The translations under genes were made by a program, and so were the position numbers. A DNA stretch of 55,124 bases, taken from positions 1-55,124 of the IMG/VR virus record IMGVR_UViG_3300021957_000047; one strand, written 5' to 3'. How positions within the stretch are numbered: position 1 is the stretch's first letter; every line of letters starts with the position of its first letter. Shown piece by piece: positions 23,803-32,505 of this stretch. The DNA comes from a virus. The notes under the pieces were generated by a model that was not told the DNA's origin, ran no database searches, and was given only the letters and a program-made list of their open reading frames with translations.

Positions 23803-24015
23803 CTATCTCTCCAAGATAACTAAGTCACCGAAGTAACTATCAAACGTTAGTAAAAGGTCTTCGTAATCACCCGCAGTCATTTCAGAACATACGGTCTGCC
23901 AATCGTTACCAGTCTTATGAGATAACTGTCTGGCTAGTTGTAACAGGTAATACGAATTACCATCTGGGCCCGATAAGTCGATAATCAATTCCTTATCAGT
24001 CTTCTCCCTGATCAC
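23803..24015 (-). CDS. Conserved small phage protein (GTG start)
   Basis: 70 residues with SGPDGNSYYLLQLARQL and a C-terminal FDSYFGDLVILER. The GTG at 24015 overlaps the TGA of the upstream 47-residue gene, so translation is coupled. I recall this family as widespread in T4-like phages and unknown in function. Confidence 0.7.
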   Translation of the reverse strand: MIREKTDKELIIDLSGPDGNSYYLLQLARQLSHKTGNDWQTVCSEMTAGDYEDLLLTFDSYFGDLVILER

Positions 24016-24155
24016 GACATTTGACCAGATTGAACCATTGCAACTCCCTGTTGACTGTACATAGAGTGAACAGCACGTGACTGCTCTTCAGTCAAATACT
24101 CGTAACGCTCTTTTTCGCCAGTCTCGACACTAATCAAAGCTTCTACAAACCACAT
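24012..24155 (-). CDS. 47-residue early peptide
   Basis: From the ATG at 24155, with AAAGGA 9 bases upstream. It is a mostly polar, helical peptide (KERYEYLTEEQSRAVHSMY). A strong sigma70-type promoter (24187-24215) lies right before it, and it shares four bases with the following GTG-started gene. Function unknown. Confidence 0.65.
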   Translation of the reverse strand: MWFVEALISVETGEKERYEYLTEEQSRAVHSMYSQQGVAMVQSGQMS

Positions 24156-24186
24156 AATATATTTCCTTTCATGAACTTACTATACT

Positions 24187-24215
24187 AATATAGTACATCT
24201 GTACCAGATTGTCAA
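24187..24215 (-). promoter_or_regulatory. Early sigma70 promoter, third cassette
   Basis: Minus-strand TTGACA (24215-24210), 17-base spacer, TATATT (24192-24187). GGGG directly precedes the -35, and the preceding gene's stop codon TAG abuts it. Confidence 0.8.
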
Positions 24216-24218
24216 CCC

Positions 24219-24410
24219 CTAAAACAAATAATTTTGAATTTCTTCGTAAACGAAATCCGCATTCTCATTTATGGCGTCAAGTTGTTCTTCAGTAGCTGGC
24301 TCACCATCTACTAAGGCTTCTTCGATATAAGCATCGCAGAAGTCTGGATAGTCTTTCATATCCAAATCACCAATGTATTGTACATCAACTTTTGTAAAAT
24401 CAATATTCAT
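24219..24410 (-). CDS. Small acidic early protein
   Basis: 63 residues from the ATG at 24410; a longer frame to 24470 would run through the promoter. Very acidic (DMKDYPDFCDAYIEEALVDG), rich in Asp, Glu and Tyr. Acidic early proteins of this size often mimic DNA or bind host proteins, but no partner can be named. Confidence 0.65.
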   Translation of the reverse strand: MNIDFTKVDVQYIGDLDMKDYPDFCDAYIEEALVDGEPATEEQLDAINENADFVYEEIQNYLF

Positions 24411-24441
24411 AATATAACTCACTTTCTTTATGTTATACTGT

Positions 24442-24470
24442 ACTGTACAACACATTTTCGGAAATGTCAA
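24442..24470 (-). promoter_or_regulatory. Early sigma70-type promoter, second cassette
   Basis: TTGACA (24470-24465), 17-base spacer, TACAGT (24447-24442). GGGG precedes the -35, as in the neighbouring cassettes. Confidence 0.65.
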
Positions 24471-24473
24471 CCC

Positions 24474-24704
24474 CTAAAATGCACTATTTTCAAAAAAATT
24501 ATCAACTACTTTATCCATTTCTCCGAATGGACCAATAGAGTTCTCCTCTTCTTGGGCATCTTGGATATCCATTAGATCAACTTTCAGTTCAGCTAACAGC
24601 ACCTTAGTTTCTTGAGGTATCGCACCTGGACGAATACTTTCTATAGTAGCGAAGGCATTCTGAGCGGCACTAATCGCCTGCATCTTCTGTTGAACGTTTT
24701 TCAT
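24474..24704 (-). CDS. Small helical early protein
   Basis: 76 residues from the ATG at 24704, which has GGAG 6 bases upstream; ATGs at 24710 and 24716 lie on or before that site. Helical and acidic (AELKVDLMDIQDAQEEE). Its TAG is directly followed by the GGGG and -35 of the next promoter. Function unknown. Confidence 0.65.
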   Translation of the reverse strand: MKNVQQKMQAISAAQNAFATIESIRPGAIPQETKVLLAELKVDLMDIQDAQEEENSIGPFGEMDKVVDNFFENSAF

Positions 24705-24732
24705 TTTCATCTCCATTTCAATTTACTATGCT

Positions 24733-24760
24733 ATGATAACAGGTTTGGCAGAAATGTCAA
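24733..24760 (-). promoter_or_regulatory. Early sigma70-type promoter, first cassette
   Basis: TTGACA (24760-24755), 16-base spacer, TATCAT (24738-24733). The stop codon TGA of the preceding gene lies inside the -35 box. Confidence 0.6.
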
Positions 24761-24945
24761 CCCCTTTTTGAAAATATTTCACACATAAATTGATCTATTT
24801 CTTCAGTTGTCATGGTAGTACCAGATAACCTCTGGGCCGTAACTAACATCCTTTCTTTAGAGTACTCTTCCATTGCACACTCGAGGATACGTGCTTCTTC
24901 GATTGCCTCAATGATCTGGTCTACTAATTTTTCGCTCTTTGCCAT
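24757..24945 (-). CDS. Small acidic early protein
   Basis: A 62-residue helical protein (KLVDQIIEAIEEARILECAM) with GGAG 8 bases upstream of its ATG. It overlaps the preceding gene by 38 bases. Its stop codon forms part of the next -35 element. No recognised family. Confidence 0.65.
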   Translation of the reverse strand: MAKSEKLVDQIIEAIEEARILECAMEEYSKERMLVTAQRLSGTTMTTEEIDQFMCEIFSKRG

Positions 24946-25240
24946 AATATGACTCCCATAATACTTTTACACTTGAGAATGTGTGTGTCGGGTAATCCTC
25001 TAACCTATTACCTTCACGCACATCTTCTAACGAGATAAAGCTTTTGTATCTATGCTCTATCTTATCCCAATATTGTATCATACGATTGCGTAGCTTGTCA
25101 AGTACTTTCTCATCTAAGAGAGTTTCGCCTAATTCATCTTTTGCGTACATTGCCATAATGTACCAAGGTATTATTAGATTCATATCATCATCAACTATCT
25201 GTAGACAAGCATAACTAAGATTGTCTTTTGGATCGTCCAT
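24908..25240 (-). CDS. Conserved T4-like phage protein, unknown function
   Basis: 110 residues with DNLSYACLQIVDDDMNLI and PWYIMAMYA near the N terminus. I recall this block as conserved among T4-like marine phages. Helical, no metal or nucleotide motif. AAGGA lies 7 bases upstream of its ATG. Confidence 0.7.
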   Translation of the reverse strand: MDDPKDNLSYACLQIVDDDMNLIIPWYIMAMYAKDELGETLLDEKVLDKLRNRMIQYWDKIEHRYKSFISLEDVREGNRLEDYPTHTFSSVKVLWESYYGKERKISRPDH

Positions 25241-25290
25241 GTAGTTCCTTCTCTGAATTTCGTGTTTGTATAAATAAGATCGGGTGCGTG

Positions 25291-25389
25291 TTAGTACGTG
25301 TAAACAACGTAAGAGGCAAGTGTTTGAGAAATCATACCAGGAATAGCAGACGTAACATCAAGAATGTCCGTGGGGTTCGGGTCTGCCAC
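25291..25389 (-). CDS. Possible 32-residue hydrophobic peptide (GTG start)
   Basis: In the 173-base stretch between 25240 and 25414 one frame reads a GTG-started peptide with protein-like composition (ADPNPTDILDVTSAIPGM, then a Tyr/Val-rich end). The ribosome site is weak (GGA about 9 bases upstream). The rest of the stretch shows no other gene. Confidence 0.35.
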   Translation of the reverse strand: MADPNPTDILDVTSAIPGMISQTLASYVVYTY

Positions 25390-25413
25390 GTATCAGTCCA
25401 GTAAAGAGGGTGA

Positions 25414-25626
25414 TTATTCTAGCGAGTAGTCGCCTTTTTTATTGGGCTGATAAAAAACTCCCAACCCCATAAAACTAGGGCTCCAGCCCCCGAAACCATT
25501 ACCAAGATTTAGCTGAGTGCATAACTCCCTTGCTTGTGTTTTATTACTAAACTTCTGCATAATCAGACTACTTCTTTTCTCCACTACCATGTGGATACTA
25601 TTATCACTCTTGATAACATACGACAT
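25414..25626 (-). CDS. Small protein downstream of gp41
   Basis: 70 residues, with a central Gly/Trp/Phe-rich segment (GNGFGGWSPSFMGLGVFY). It starts in a TAATG overlap with the helicase stop, so it is translated with gp41. Unknown function. Confidence 0.65.
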   Translation of the reverse strand: MSYVIKSDNSIHMVVEKRSSLIMQKFSNKTQARELCTQLNLGNGFGGWSPSFMGLGVFYQPNKKGDYSLE

Positions 25627-27044
25627 TACTTGAATCCCTCAAACTTAGGCTTAGACTTACCCTTGAAACTGAGGACAGTATCGCCATCATTTTCACTGCT
25701 CATTCTTTGACCAACGGGTGTCTTGTTCATCACTGGACTGTCATCCATAAGACCTTGTTGGGCACTCTCTTCAGCATCAAATAAACGCATCTTCGATCTG
25801 TCGATACCGACAACGAAACGCTTGTGAGCATTGGTATCGCCCCAACGATTTTTGAGTTGCTTGATCATCAACTGACCAAGGGATTCTAATTCTTCTGTAG
25901 AGATCAAACCAAACATAAAGTCAGCCGTTGCGGGTAGACCAAATGATTCTGAGGTGTCTTCTAAGTTCAAGTCAGAACTACTGAACCCAGTTCGATTAGT
26001 CTGAGTAGCAGACATGATAGGCACATTGAACTCAACAGCAAGACCACGTAACTCTTCTGCGATTGCTTTGATTAGTGTGTAAGAGTTTACACTACCACCC
26101 ATGCGAATACGAGAAGACATACAGATGTTCAGATAATCGATGTAGATCATATCTGGCTTGAAGTTACGTTTTAGTTTCAATTCGTTTAGCAGATGTCGGA
26201 AGTGATTAGAACCAGCACTAGCAGTTGGATATTCTTTTACGATCAACTTACCAGTAGACTTATTCTTCACACGACCGAGTCTTTTCTCGTAGACATCACG
26301 TGGTACTTCACGCAACTGGTCTACAGTCAAGTCTAATAGATTGGCATCGATACGCTCTGCAATACGTTCTTCTGCCATTTCCATTGTGATATAGAGTACA
26401 TTCAATCCGGCAGTCAGATTGGCTGCCGCACAGTGGGTCATGAACAATGTCTTACCAACACCTGTACCTGCAAGCGCAACGCTGAGTGATTTACGTGACA
26501 CACCACCTTTAGTGATAACGTTCATCAAATCCAGATCGAATGGAATCTTATCTTCTTTAGTGTGGTAGAAATTGTAACGTTCATCAGAATCATCTAAGTA
26601 ATCGTGACCCACACTGTTATCAAAGGATACACCCAGAGCCTTCTCAAGAAGTTCTGGGATAGCACCCTTATCTAATTGTTTGTGATTACCATCTAGCACT
26701 AGAATGGACTCACGAACAGCATTATAGATGGCTTTGTCTTGACAGAACTTTTCAGTCTTGTCAACCAGCCAGTCGAGGTCAGTCTTATCGTCATACGATA
26801 AAGAATCAATCATATCATTGATTTGCTTGTATTGCTCCTCATTGATATTAGATTTCTCATCGATAGACACCTTCAATGCACCCTTGGTAGGGATACTATT
26901 GTAACTGTCTACGTACTGAGCGACCTCGACAAATACAGTCTGGTGTGACTGCTGGTCGAAATAATCATTTTGGAGAAACGGCAGAACCTTTCGTGCATAT
27001 TCATCATTACTAATAAGTCCCGCTAAGATTGTTTCTTCGATCAT
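25626..27044 (-). CDS. gp41: Replicative DNA helicase
   Basis: A 472-residue DnaB-family helicase that unwinds the fork and works with the gp61 primase. Walker A is AGTGVGKT (about 193-200), Walker B is DMIYIDYLNI (about 289-298), followed by SATQTNRTG. An N-terminal helical collar domain precedes the RecA fold. It overlaps a 40-residue gene by ATGA upstream. Confidence 0.95.
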   Translation of the reverse strand: MIEETILAGLISNDEYARKVLPFLQNDYFDQQSHQTVFVEVAQYVDSYNSIPTKGALKVSIDEKSNINEEQYKQINDMIDSLSYDDKTDLDWLVDKTEKFCQDKAIYNAVRESILVLDGNHKQLDKGAIPELLEKALGVSFDNSVGHDYLDDSDERYNFYHTKEDKIPFDLDLMNVITKGGVSRKSLSVALAGTGVGKTLFMTHCAAANLTAGLNVLYITMEMAEERIAERIDANLLDLTVDQLREVPRDVYEKRLGRVKNKSTGKLIVKEYPTASAGSNHFRHLLNELKLKRNFKPDMIYIDYLNICMSSRIRMGGSVNSYTLIKAIAEELRGLAVEFNVPIMSATQTNRTGFSSSDLNLEDTSESFGLPATADFMFGLISTEELESLGQLMIKQLKNRWGDTNAHKRFVVGIDRSKMRLFDAEESAQQGLMDDSPVMNKTPVGQRMSSENDGDTVLSFKGKSKPKFEGFK

Positions 27045-27163
27045 TCCTCTTTTAGCTCCTCTAACAATTGCTGTATTTCGATTAGTTTTTCAACTAGTGC
27101 TTTGGTGTAATCAATGTCTTGGACACTAGCTGTGTCCAATTCAATTTCAAGCTTCAGTTTCAC
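27041..27163 (-). CDS. 40-residue helical peptide between uvsX and gp41
   Basis: A GTG at 27163, with GAGG about 9 bases upstream, opens a frame coding for a charged helical peptide (DIDYTKALVEKLIEIQQLLE). It overlaps the uvsX end by 17 bases and gp41 by an ATGA. A small gene occurs in this position in other marine T4-like phages as far as I recall. Function unknown. Confidence 0.6.
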   Translation of the reverse strand: MKLKLEIELDTASVQDIDYTKALVEKLIEIQQLLEELKEE

Positions 27164-28214
27164 TTTCAACTTCCTCAATCTCATCGGAGATCAACGCACC
27201 GTTAGCCATACTGTATCGTTTACGAATAGCATCAGCTAAATCGGTTTTAGTCAACATCATCTTCCAGAAGTCACCGTTGACAGCAAACTCTTTCGCTCTC
27301 ATAAGTTTATCTGAAAGTACCTCACCAGTACTTGGATTTACAGCCTCGTACCAGCCCACTTTAGGTTTATTGATATAACCTAACTTCTCACTAATATCAA
27401 GTAGTCCAGACCACTTACTTATGCCACCCTCAAAGGTAACTGTAATCGGGATCTTAGACTTCTCACGCACATGACGTGATTTCTCGATATTGATGACAAA
27501 GTGATAACCTGCAATCTCGGTGCCTTCTTTCTCTTGTTGGCGACCAATGATCCAGATAGCATCTGAACTGTAGTAAGAACCAGTACCGCCAGACACGATG
27601 TCTTTAGGGAACATACCGATCTCTTTGTACGTGTGGTTGACACATACTAACGGGATGTCTTTTAGGTTCAAGTGTGGCGTGACGATACGGAACAAAGACT
27701 TCAATTGCTTTGCACGTGACATATCTGCCACTGACTTACCATCCAGTGCATCATCTACTTCTTTCTTCGAAGCAAGGTTACCGATAGAGTCGATAATGAT
27801 AACGACTTTCTCACCCTTGTCAATTTGGTTCAATTGAGTTGTAATATCAAACTTGAGTTGCTCTACGTCAGTAATAGGCGTATGCAACACTCTGTCAAGA
27901 TCAATACCAAAACTCTCAAAGTATGACTGTGGAGTACCAAACTCCGAGTCATAAAACAGTACGACAGCATCATCGTATTTTTTCTGATATGCGGCAGCCA
28001 TCATCAGCGCAAAGGCTGACTTGAAGTGTTTCGATGGTCCAGCAAGCATCAGAAGCCCAGGAACAAGGCCACCATCAATGCGACCAGATAGTGCTACGTT
28101 TACCATAGGTACTGGTGTAGTAGCCATCTCTTTTTTGCCATAGACTTTAGAGTCCATAATTGGCGCAGTCTGCTTGATAGAACTGTTCTTCATTAGTTTT
28201 TCAATTAGCGACAT
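27147..28214 (-). CDS. uvsX: RecA-like recombinase
   Basis: A 355-residue strand-exchange protein acting with UvsY. Walker A is GPSKHFKS (about 59-66), the catalytic-strand region is YDSEFGTP (about 90), Walker B is VVIIIDSIGN. The C terminus is acidic. It has its own sigma70-type promoter. A 30-base segment coding for YDSEFGTPQ recurs exactly in the dUTPase gene. Confidence 0.95.
   Translation of the reverse strand: MSLIEKLMKNSSIKQTAPIMDSKVYGKKEMATTPVPMVNVALSGRIDGGLVPGLLMLAGPSKHFKSAFALMMAAAYQKKYDDAVVLFYDSEFGTPQSYFESFGIDLDRVLHTPITDVEQLKFDITTQLNQIDKGEKVVIIIDSIGNLASKKEVDDALDGKSVADMSRAKQLKSLFRIVTPHLNLKDIPLVCVNHTYKEIGMFPKDIVSGGTGSYYSSDAIWIIGRQQEKEGTEIAGYHFVINIEKSRHVREKSKIPITVTFEGGISKWSGLLDISEKLGYINKPKVGWYEAVNPSTGEVLSDKLMRAKEFAVNGDFWKMMLTKTDLADAIRKRYSMANGALISDEIEEVESETEA
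27926..27955. repeat. 30-base exact repeat, copy in uvsX
   Basis: Identical over 30 bases to 34618-34647 in the dUTPase gene, same strand and same reading frame. Confidence 0.95.
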
Positions 28215-28246
28215 AATATCTCCTATATTGTGTATTCAATTTATTC

Positions 28247-28275
28247 ATAGTAACAGGAAAGGGCTTGCTTGTCAA
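28247..28275 (-). promoter_or_regulatory. Sigma70-type promoter for uvsX
   Basis: TTGACA (28275-28270), 17-base spacer, TACTAT (28252-28247), 33 bases before the ATG at 28214. Confidence 0.75.
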
Positions 28276-28276
28276 G

Positions 28277-28540
28277 TCAACTATTATAGATTTCGAACAG
28301 CTTGGCTTCGAATTCTTCGATCTTCGCTGTTCTGTTTGGCCAGAGAATGTACTCTTTCTCTGGGTTCTTTTTCAGATTAGCCAGCAACGGTGCAATAGCA
28401 TTGTACAACTTGTCTAATGTTTCTTGCGTTGCTTCTGCCGTGCTTGATGCGGCGGCTACCTTTTCTTCGACAGCCTTGACTGCCTGTAATTCGTCTTCGT
28501 CTACGGCTGTAAAGCCGAAATCAAATATATCATCGCTCAT
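28277..28540 (-). CDS. Conserved acidic protein downstream of DNA polymerase
   Basis: An 87-residue protein starting MSDDIFDFGFTAVDEDEL, then a helical hairpin (residues 20-60) and PEKEYILWPNR near the end. It overlaps the polymerase stop by ATGA. I recall it as conserved in this position in marine T4-like phages; its function is not known to me. Confidence 0.75.
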   Translation of the reverse strand: MSDDIFDFGFTAVDEDELQAVKAVEEKVAAASSTAEATQETLDKLYNAIAPLLANLKKNPEKEYILWPNRTAKIEEFEAKLFEIYNS

Positions 28541-31050
28541 GAGAAAAAATCCTCCAATGTGTTAGTCTCTTCTAAGTTCCAGTTGATAGCATCACTGACC
28601 AGCTTTAGTGGCTCTTTGAATGTCTTATCGAACTGAGTTTGATAATCTATGTATGTGTCTAGATCGAACTCTTTAGGCAAGAACTGAGGAAACGAGATGA
28701 CGTTCTCTCTCAGTGGATTAGGAGTTTTGAGATAGCAGAACTTTACTTTGCTACCATCTTTGATACCCTCCATTACTCTATCAAGTCCAGTCTCTTTCAT
28801 TTTGTGGTTGAACATAATCGCACCACGCACATGTATAGGTGTGCCTTTCTTGTACATAGTGGTCGTATCTTTCCACTTTGTTAGATCGGATACGCCACGT
28901 GGAAACGAGACGCTTTCGGCAGGTAGGCTAGTAAACTCTTCATAGAAGTCAGACACGAACTTCTGTAACTCACTCTCACTACCACTCAAAATAATCTGGT
29001 ACGCTTGCTTGAACTTATCACGCACTACTTGAGGTGTCGATGACTTGACTGCCTCAATGCCCATGATCTTTAGTTTAGGCACTGCGTACTGCACACCTTC
29101 ATTATTATGTACGTTCAGAATGTACCGCTTCTTAGCAGTCCAAACACCACGATCAGCAATAGCTTCACGTGCCATCTCCATACGATTTTCGTATGCATTC
29201 ATTCGGTCAAACAACACAGCATAAGAACGCTCTAGAACTGGCTCAAACTTTTCTTGGCAGGCTTTGTCAATAAACTTCACTGGATCAGAAGGGTTTACCA
29301 TCTTGACCAGTGGTGCCATGTCAACATAAAGAGAGTCAGTATCGATAGCAATTACATAATCTTCTTCATCGGTCTTGAGTAGTTTGTTCATGTATTTGTT
29401 CATGGCTTTCTCAGCCCATCGAACAGATAGTTGACCAGATAATGTAATGCCTTCAGCAATGGACATTTCGAAGTAACGGAAGTATTGATTGCCGAGTGCG
29501 CCATAAAGCGAGTTGAGCAAAATCTTGACCGCTTGCTGTGTGTTGTTTAGTCTATTTATCTCTCGCTTCAAGTCGTGGGAGCCATCAGACTGAGATTCTT
29601 GCTGTAACTCAAGCATCTTGTTCTTAGTCTCACGGCGTTCATTGTACAGATCAATAATGATCTCAGGCATGAAACCACGTTTGTCTTTACGATATGTAGA
29701 TCCATTTGCGGCGATAGCGACACCGTGATTCAACTGTGCATCGGATACAGGAGTATCATTTGCGAGATAAGTATCAACACCCATGGGATACATATCAGCC
29801 GGGGTGCGTATCAACGTCTCGGGCGACATGTTGTACTGTACAATTAGGTTAGGGTACAGACTGTTCAAGTCAAACGAGGTAATCCATTCACTCATGCCAA
29901 CACGTGGGTCTTTCACATAGCCACCAGGATATGGATTCTTGTGCTTATCTTTGTTTGGTGGTACAGCAATCTTACGTTCAGACAAGTAGCGATAGATGAT
30001 AGAATCCCATATGCCCGTAGTACCGAACACATCTGGGTAATTCACACCACCTTTGTATGCGATTACGAGAGCCAAGTCCATAAGACCAGTCTCTTTGTCA
30101 ATGCGGTCAACTAGATCAACGTCTCGTATGTTATAGTCGATGAACTTCTGGTGATTCTCTTTGTATAGATTGTGTAGAGTACCGAACTCTTCATAAGATA
30201 TCTTCTTCTCACCGAGAACTGTATGAGCAATATGGTTGAGTGCATAACTCTCTTGATTACCATACGTGTAGCCAAACTTCTGAAACAGATCGTAGTAGTC
30301 AACTTGGGCAATGCCGTAAAGTTCATATGCATCCATCGACTTACCCTTGATGCCGATCTGACGGTGCTTGTATATCTTCCATGGTGAATAGAGTTTGGTA
30401 GTCTCTTCGCCACATACTTTGAGTGTACGATTGATCATGTACGGGATATCGAACAAGCGAATGTTCCAACCAGTGATGATGTCAGGCGTGTTATTCTGCC
30501 AGAAGACCAGAAACTTTTCGATCAGGTCTTTCTCATTGTCACAGTGACGATACTGTATCAACTCAATACTATCTAGTTCGCTCTTGGTAGAGTCATAATG
30601 ACCTAGACCCCATACATGATAGACTTTGCTTTTGCTGTCTTTGTATGCGATAGAGATGATAGGATGATCAGCTTGCTCTGGGTGAGGAAAGCCATCGTCT
30701 GATGCAACCTCGATATCGATATTACCAACACAGATATGTCGCAACTTATAATCGATCTCACCAGGGAACGCCTTCTCAATGAACTGTGCCACGAAGTTGT
30801 TGTTGCCGTGAACTTTGAAGTTGTCTACGTCTGCGTAACTCTTAGAGAATTCTTGCGCTTCAGACATACTATCGAACTGCATAGGTTCAACCGCACTACC
30901 GTCTAGTGCTTTCCACTCAGACGATTTGTTAGATGGGACGAATAGTGTTGGCTTGAATGGCACTCTCTTGTGAATGCGTTGACCGTCGGCTGTGTAGCCA
31001 CGGAATAGCATCTTGTTGCCATATCTATGTACGGAAGTGTAAAAACTCAT
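28537..31050 (-). CDS. gp43: Family B DNA polymerase
   Basis: The 837-residue replicative polymerase. The 3'-5' exonuclease domain shows IDIEVAS (about 113), GWNIRLFDIPYM and NIRDVDLV. Polymerase motif A is SFDLNSLYPNLI, motif B includes KILLNSLYGALGNQYFRY, motif C is IDTDSLYVD. It works with clamp gp45. A sigma70-type promoter and an RNA hairpin lie in its leader. Confidence 0.97.
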   Translation of the reverse strand: MSFYTSVHRYGNKMLFRGYTADGQRIHKRVPFKPTLFVPSNKSSEWKALDGSAVEPMQFDSMSEAQEFSKSYADVDNFKVHGNNNFVAQFIEKAFPGEIDYKLRHICVGNIDIEVASDDGFPHPEQADHPIISIAYKDSKSKVYHVWGLGHYDSTKSELDSIELIQYRHCDNEKDLIEKFLVFWQNNTPDIITGWNIRLFDIPYMINRTLKVCGEETTKLYSPWKIYKHRQIGIKGKSMDAYELYGIAQVDYYDLFQKFGYTYGNQESYALNHIAHTVLGEKKISYEEFGTLHNLYKENHQKFIDYNIRDVDLVDRIDKETGLMDLALVIAYKGGVNYPDVFGTTGIWDSIIYRYLSERKIAVPPNKDKHKNPYPGGYVKDPRVGMSEWITSFDLNSLYPNLIVQYNMSPETLIRTPADMYPMGVDTYLANDTPVSDAQLNHGVAIAANGSTYRKDKRGFMPEIIIDLYNERRETKNKMLELQQESQSDGSHDLKREINRLNNTQQAVKILLNSLYGALGNQYFRYFEMSIAEGITLSGQLSVRWAEKAMNKYMNKLLKTDEEDYVIAIDTDSLYVDMAPLVKMVNPSDPVKFIDKACQEKFEPVLERSYAVLFDRMNAYENRMEMAREAIADRGVWTAKKRYILNVHNNEGVQYAVPKLKIMGIEAVKSSTPQVVRDKFKQAYQIILSGSESELQKFVSDFYEEFTSLPAESVSFPRGVSDLTKWKDTTTMYKKGTPIHVRGAIMFNHKMKETGLDRVMEGIKDGSKVKFCYLKTPNPLRENVISFPQFLPKEFDLDTYIDYQTQFDKTFKEPLKLVSDAINWNLEETNTLEDFFS

Positions 31051-31079
31051 AAGACCTCAATCTGTTTCATATAATTTAC

Positions 31080-31101
31080 AATGTATCGGATATGATACAT
31101 T
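31080..31101 (-). promoter_or_regulatory. Hairpin in gp43 leader, possible autoregulatory operator
   Basis: AATGTATC and GATACATT pair as an 8-bp stem with a 6-base loop, about 30 bases before the polymerase start. T4 and RB69 gp43 bind a hairpin in their own leader to repress translation; the same role here is inferred from position only. Confidence 0.45.
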
Positions 31102-31119
31102 TTGTCGAATATAACGTGT

Positions 31120-31148
31120 ATTCTATCACATCCGATATCACTTGTCAA
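31120..31148 (-). promoter_or_regulatory. Sigma70-type promoter for gp43
   Basis: TTGACA (31148-31143), 17-base spacer, TAGAAT (31125-31120). Confidence 0.75.
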
Positions 31149-31350
31149 TGCTAGTGTACTGACCGAACACGCTAGGAGCAAGTCTCTGTGCTTCTTCCAT
31201 GTAGTATTCACCGGGGTAATGCTTCAAGCATCGGTACGCTTCTTTACGTATAGCACTTGGTACTCTAGGAGTTTTCTTAGGATCCATAAGGTCTACCAAA
31301 AACAATCTAGTGTTATCGATAGCCCATTTTCGTTCATTAGGCATCGTCAT
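31138..31350 (-). CDS. Conserved small protein between ligase and polymerase
   Basis: A 70-residue protein with RKEAYRCLKHYPGEYYMEEAQ, which I recall from other T4-like phages. The start forms a TAATG overlap with the ligase stop. Its last codons overlap the -35 of the gp43 promoter. Unknown function. Confidence 0.7.
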   Translation of the reverse strand: MTMPNERKWAIDNTRLFLVDLMDPKKTPRVPSAIRKEAYRCLKHYPGEYYMEEAQRLAPSVFGQYTSIDK

Positions 31351-32480
31351 TAGTCTTCCCTCTGTCCAAAACCATAATCAATAACTACAGGAAATCTTGG
31401 CACACCATCAGGTGTAAGACCAAAGTATCTCAGTGTAGCCCATGTTGGTGTATCACCAACTTCCCACAACTCTTTCAGAACTTCTTGCTTGCCTCTAACT
31501 CCAGCACCACAGGTCTCACCACTTGGCAAAGTAAGAGCGAAGTGTTTCACATGACCTGCCCAGTTGCCTTGACCTTCTAGCATAGACACCACTGTAAACT
31601 CTTCAGTGATGAACTCTTTACGCTTGAGTAAGCCATTCGATCTCTTGTTCTCATAAGGAGTATCTTTACGTACCATCTGACCCTCATAGCCATCTGTCAT
31701 ATATTTAGAATACAACTCATCAAGTTCTTCTTGATTGACACACAGTTCTGTAGGCACTTTCTTGAGGAACAGACACTTATCGTTGACTAGACTGTCAATC
31801 ATGGTGCTACGTAACGAGAACGACAATTCAGGTGATAGTGAATCTTGTGCATCATAGATGTGATATTGCACCAACTCTTTCGCTTCTTTCATGTCTGCTT
31901 CTGTAGACTTTAGCTTTCTAACTAGTGAGGTGATCTTGTTGAAATCATCTTTGAGTTCGTGGTTATACAACTCACCATCTAATGTTAGTGTAGGGTTTGC
32001 TACTAGTATTGGCTTGACTGCATTCCAGATATGTGGACAACTTGTGATTGGTTTACCCGCTCTTGTCCATAGTCCAGTAGAGTTAGCGACACATCTAATA
32101 CCGTCTAGCTTAGGCTGACTAAAGCCAGAGTCAAGTTGAACTCTTTGCTTAGTGTAGTCACCCGCAAGCATAGGCTTGAACTTCTCGTATGTATCGATTA
32201 GTTTGATATCAGCGAAGTACTCTTTCTCGCTCTTCTTATCCCAACTTGCTTGGGCTTCAGCGATAGCTTGAGTGATATTGGTCGTTGCGTTTACCTTACC
32301 AACGTTTTTTGGTAAGCATAGTTTCCATCCAGAGGTCACTAGTTGACCGTCTTGAATACCCGCAATCGATCTTGTGCCTGCAGTGGATTCATCATCATAA
32401 CCATACTCAATGGTCAGTACCCTCACTTTGCCTTTAGTGTCACGCTTATACAGCGTGGGTAATGCTGTTACGTTTTTCAT
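31350..32480 (-). CDS. ATP-dependent DNA ligase
   Basis: A 376-residue ligase sealing nicks at the fork. Motif I is KLDGIR (Lys about 124), followed by LDGELY (motif III region), EGQMVRKD (motif IV) and LLKRK (motif V), then an OB-fold tail. The first 90 residues form an extra N-terminal domain also seen in related phage ligases. A good sigma70 promoter lies just upstream. Confidence 0.93.
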   Translation of the reverse strand: MKNVTALPTLYKRDTKGKVRVLTIEYGYDDESTAGTRSIAGIQDGQLVTSGWKLCLPKNVGKVNATTNITQAIAEAQASWDKKSEKEYFADIKLIDTYEKFKPMLAGDYTKQRVQLDSGFSQPKLDGIRCVANSTGLWTRAGKPITSCPHIWNAVKPILVANPTLTLDGELYNHELKDDFNKITSLVRKLKSTEADMKEAKELVQYHIYDAQDSLSPELSFSLRSTMIDSLVNDKCLFLKKVPTELCVNQEELDELYSKYMTDGYEGQMVRKDTPYENKRSNGLLKRKEFITEEFTVVSMLEGQGNWAGHVKHFALTLPSGETCGAGVRGKQEVLKELWEVGDTPTWATLRYFGLTPDGVPRFPVVIDYGFGQRED

Positions 32481-32505
32481 ATTATATTCTCCGTGTTAGA
32501 CGTGT

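Noticed and set aside
25269-25276. TATAAATA on the plus strand as a late promoter
   Set aside because: An 8-base AT-rich word is expected a few times by chance in this AT-rich sequence, and no plus-strand gene follows. Kept only as a low-interest note.
25372-25380. GGGGTTCGG resembling a tRNA T-loop
   Set aside because: No acceptor, D or anticodon stems could be built around it on either strand. No convincing tRNA was found in the window.
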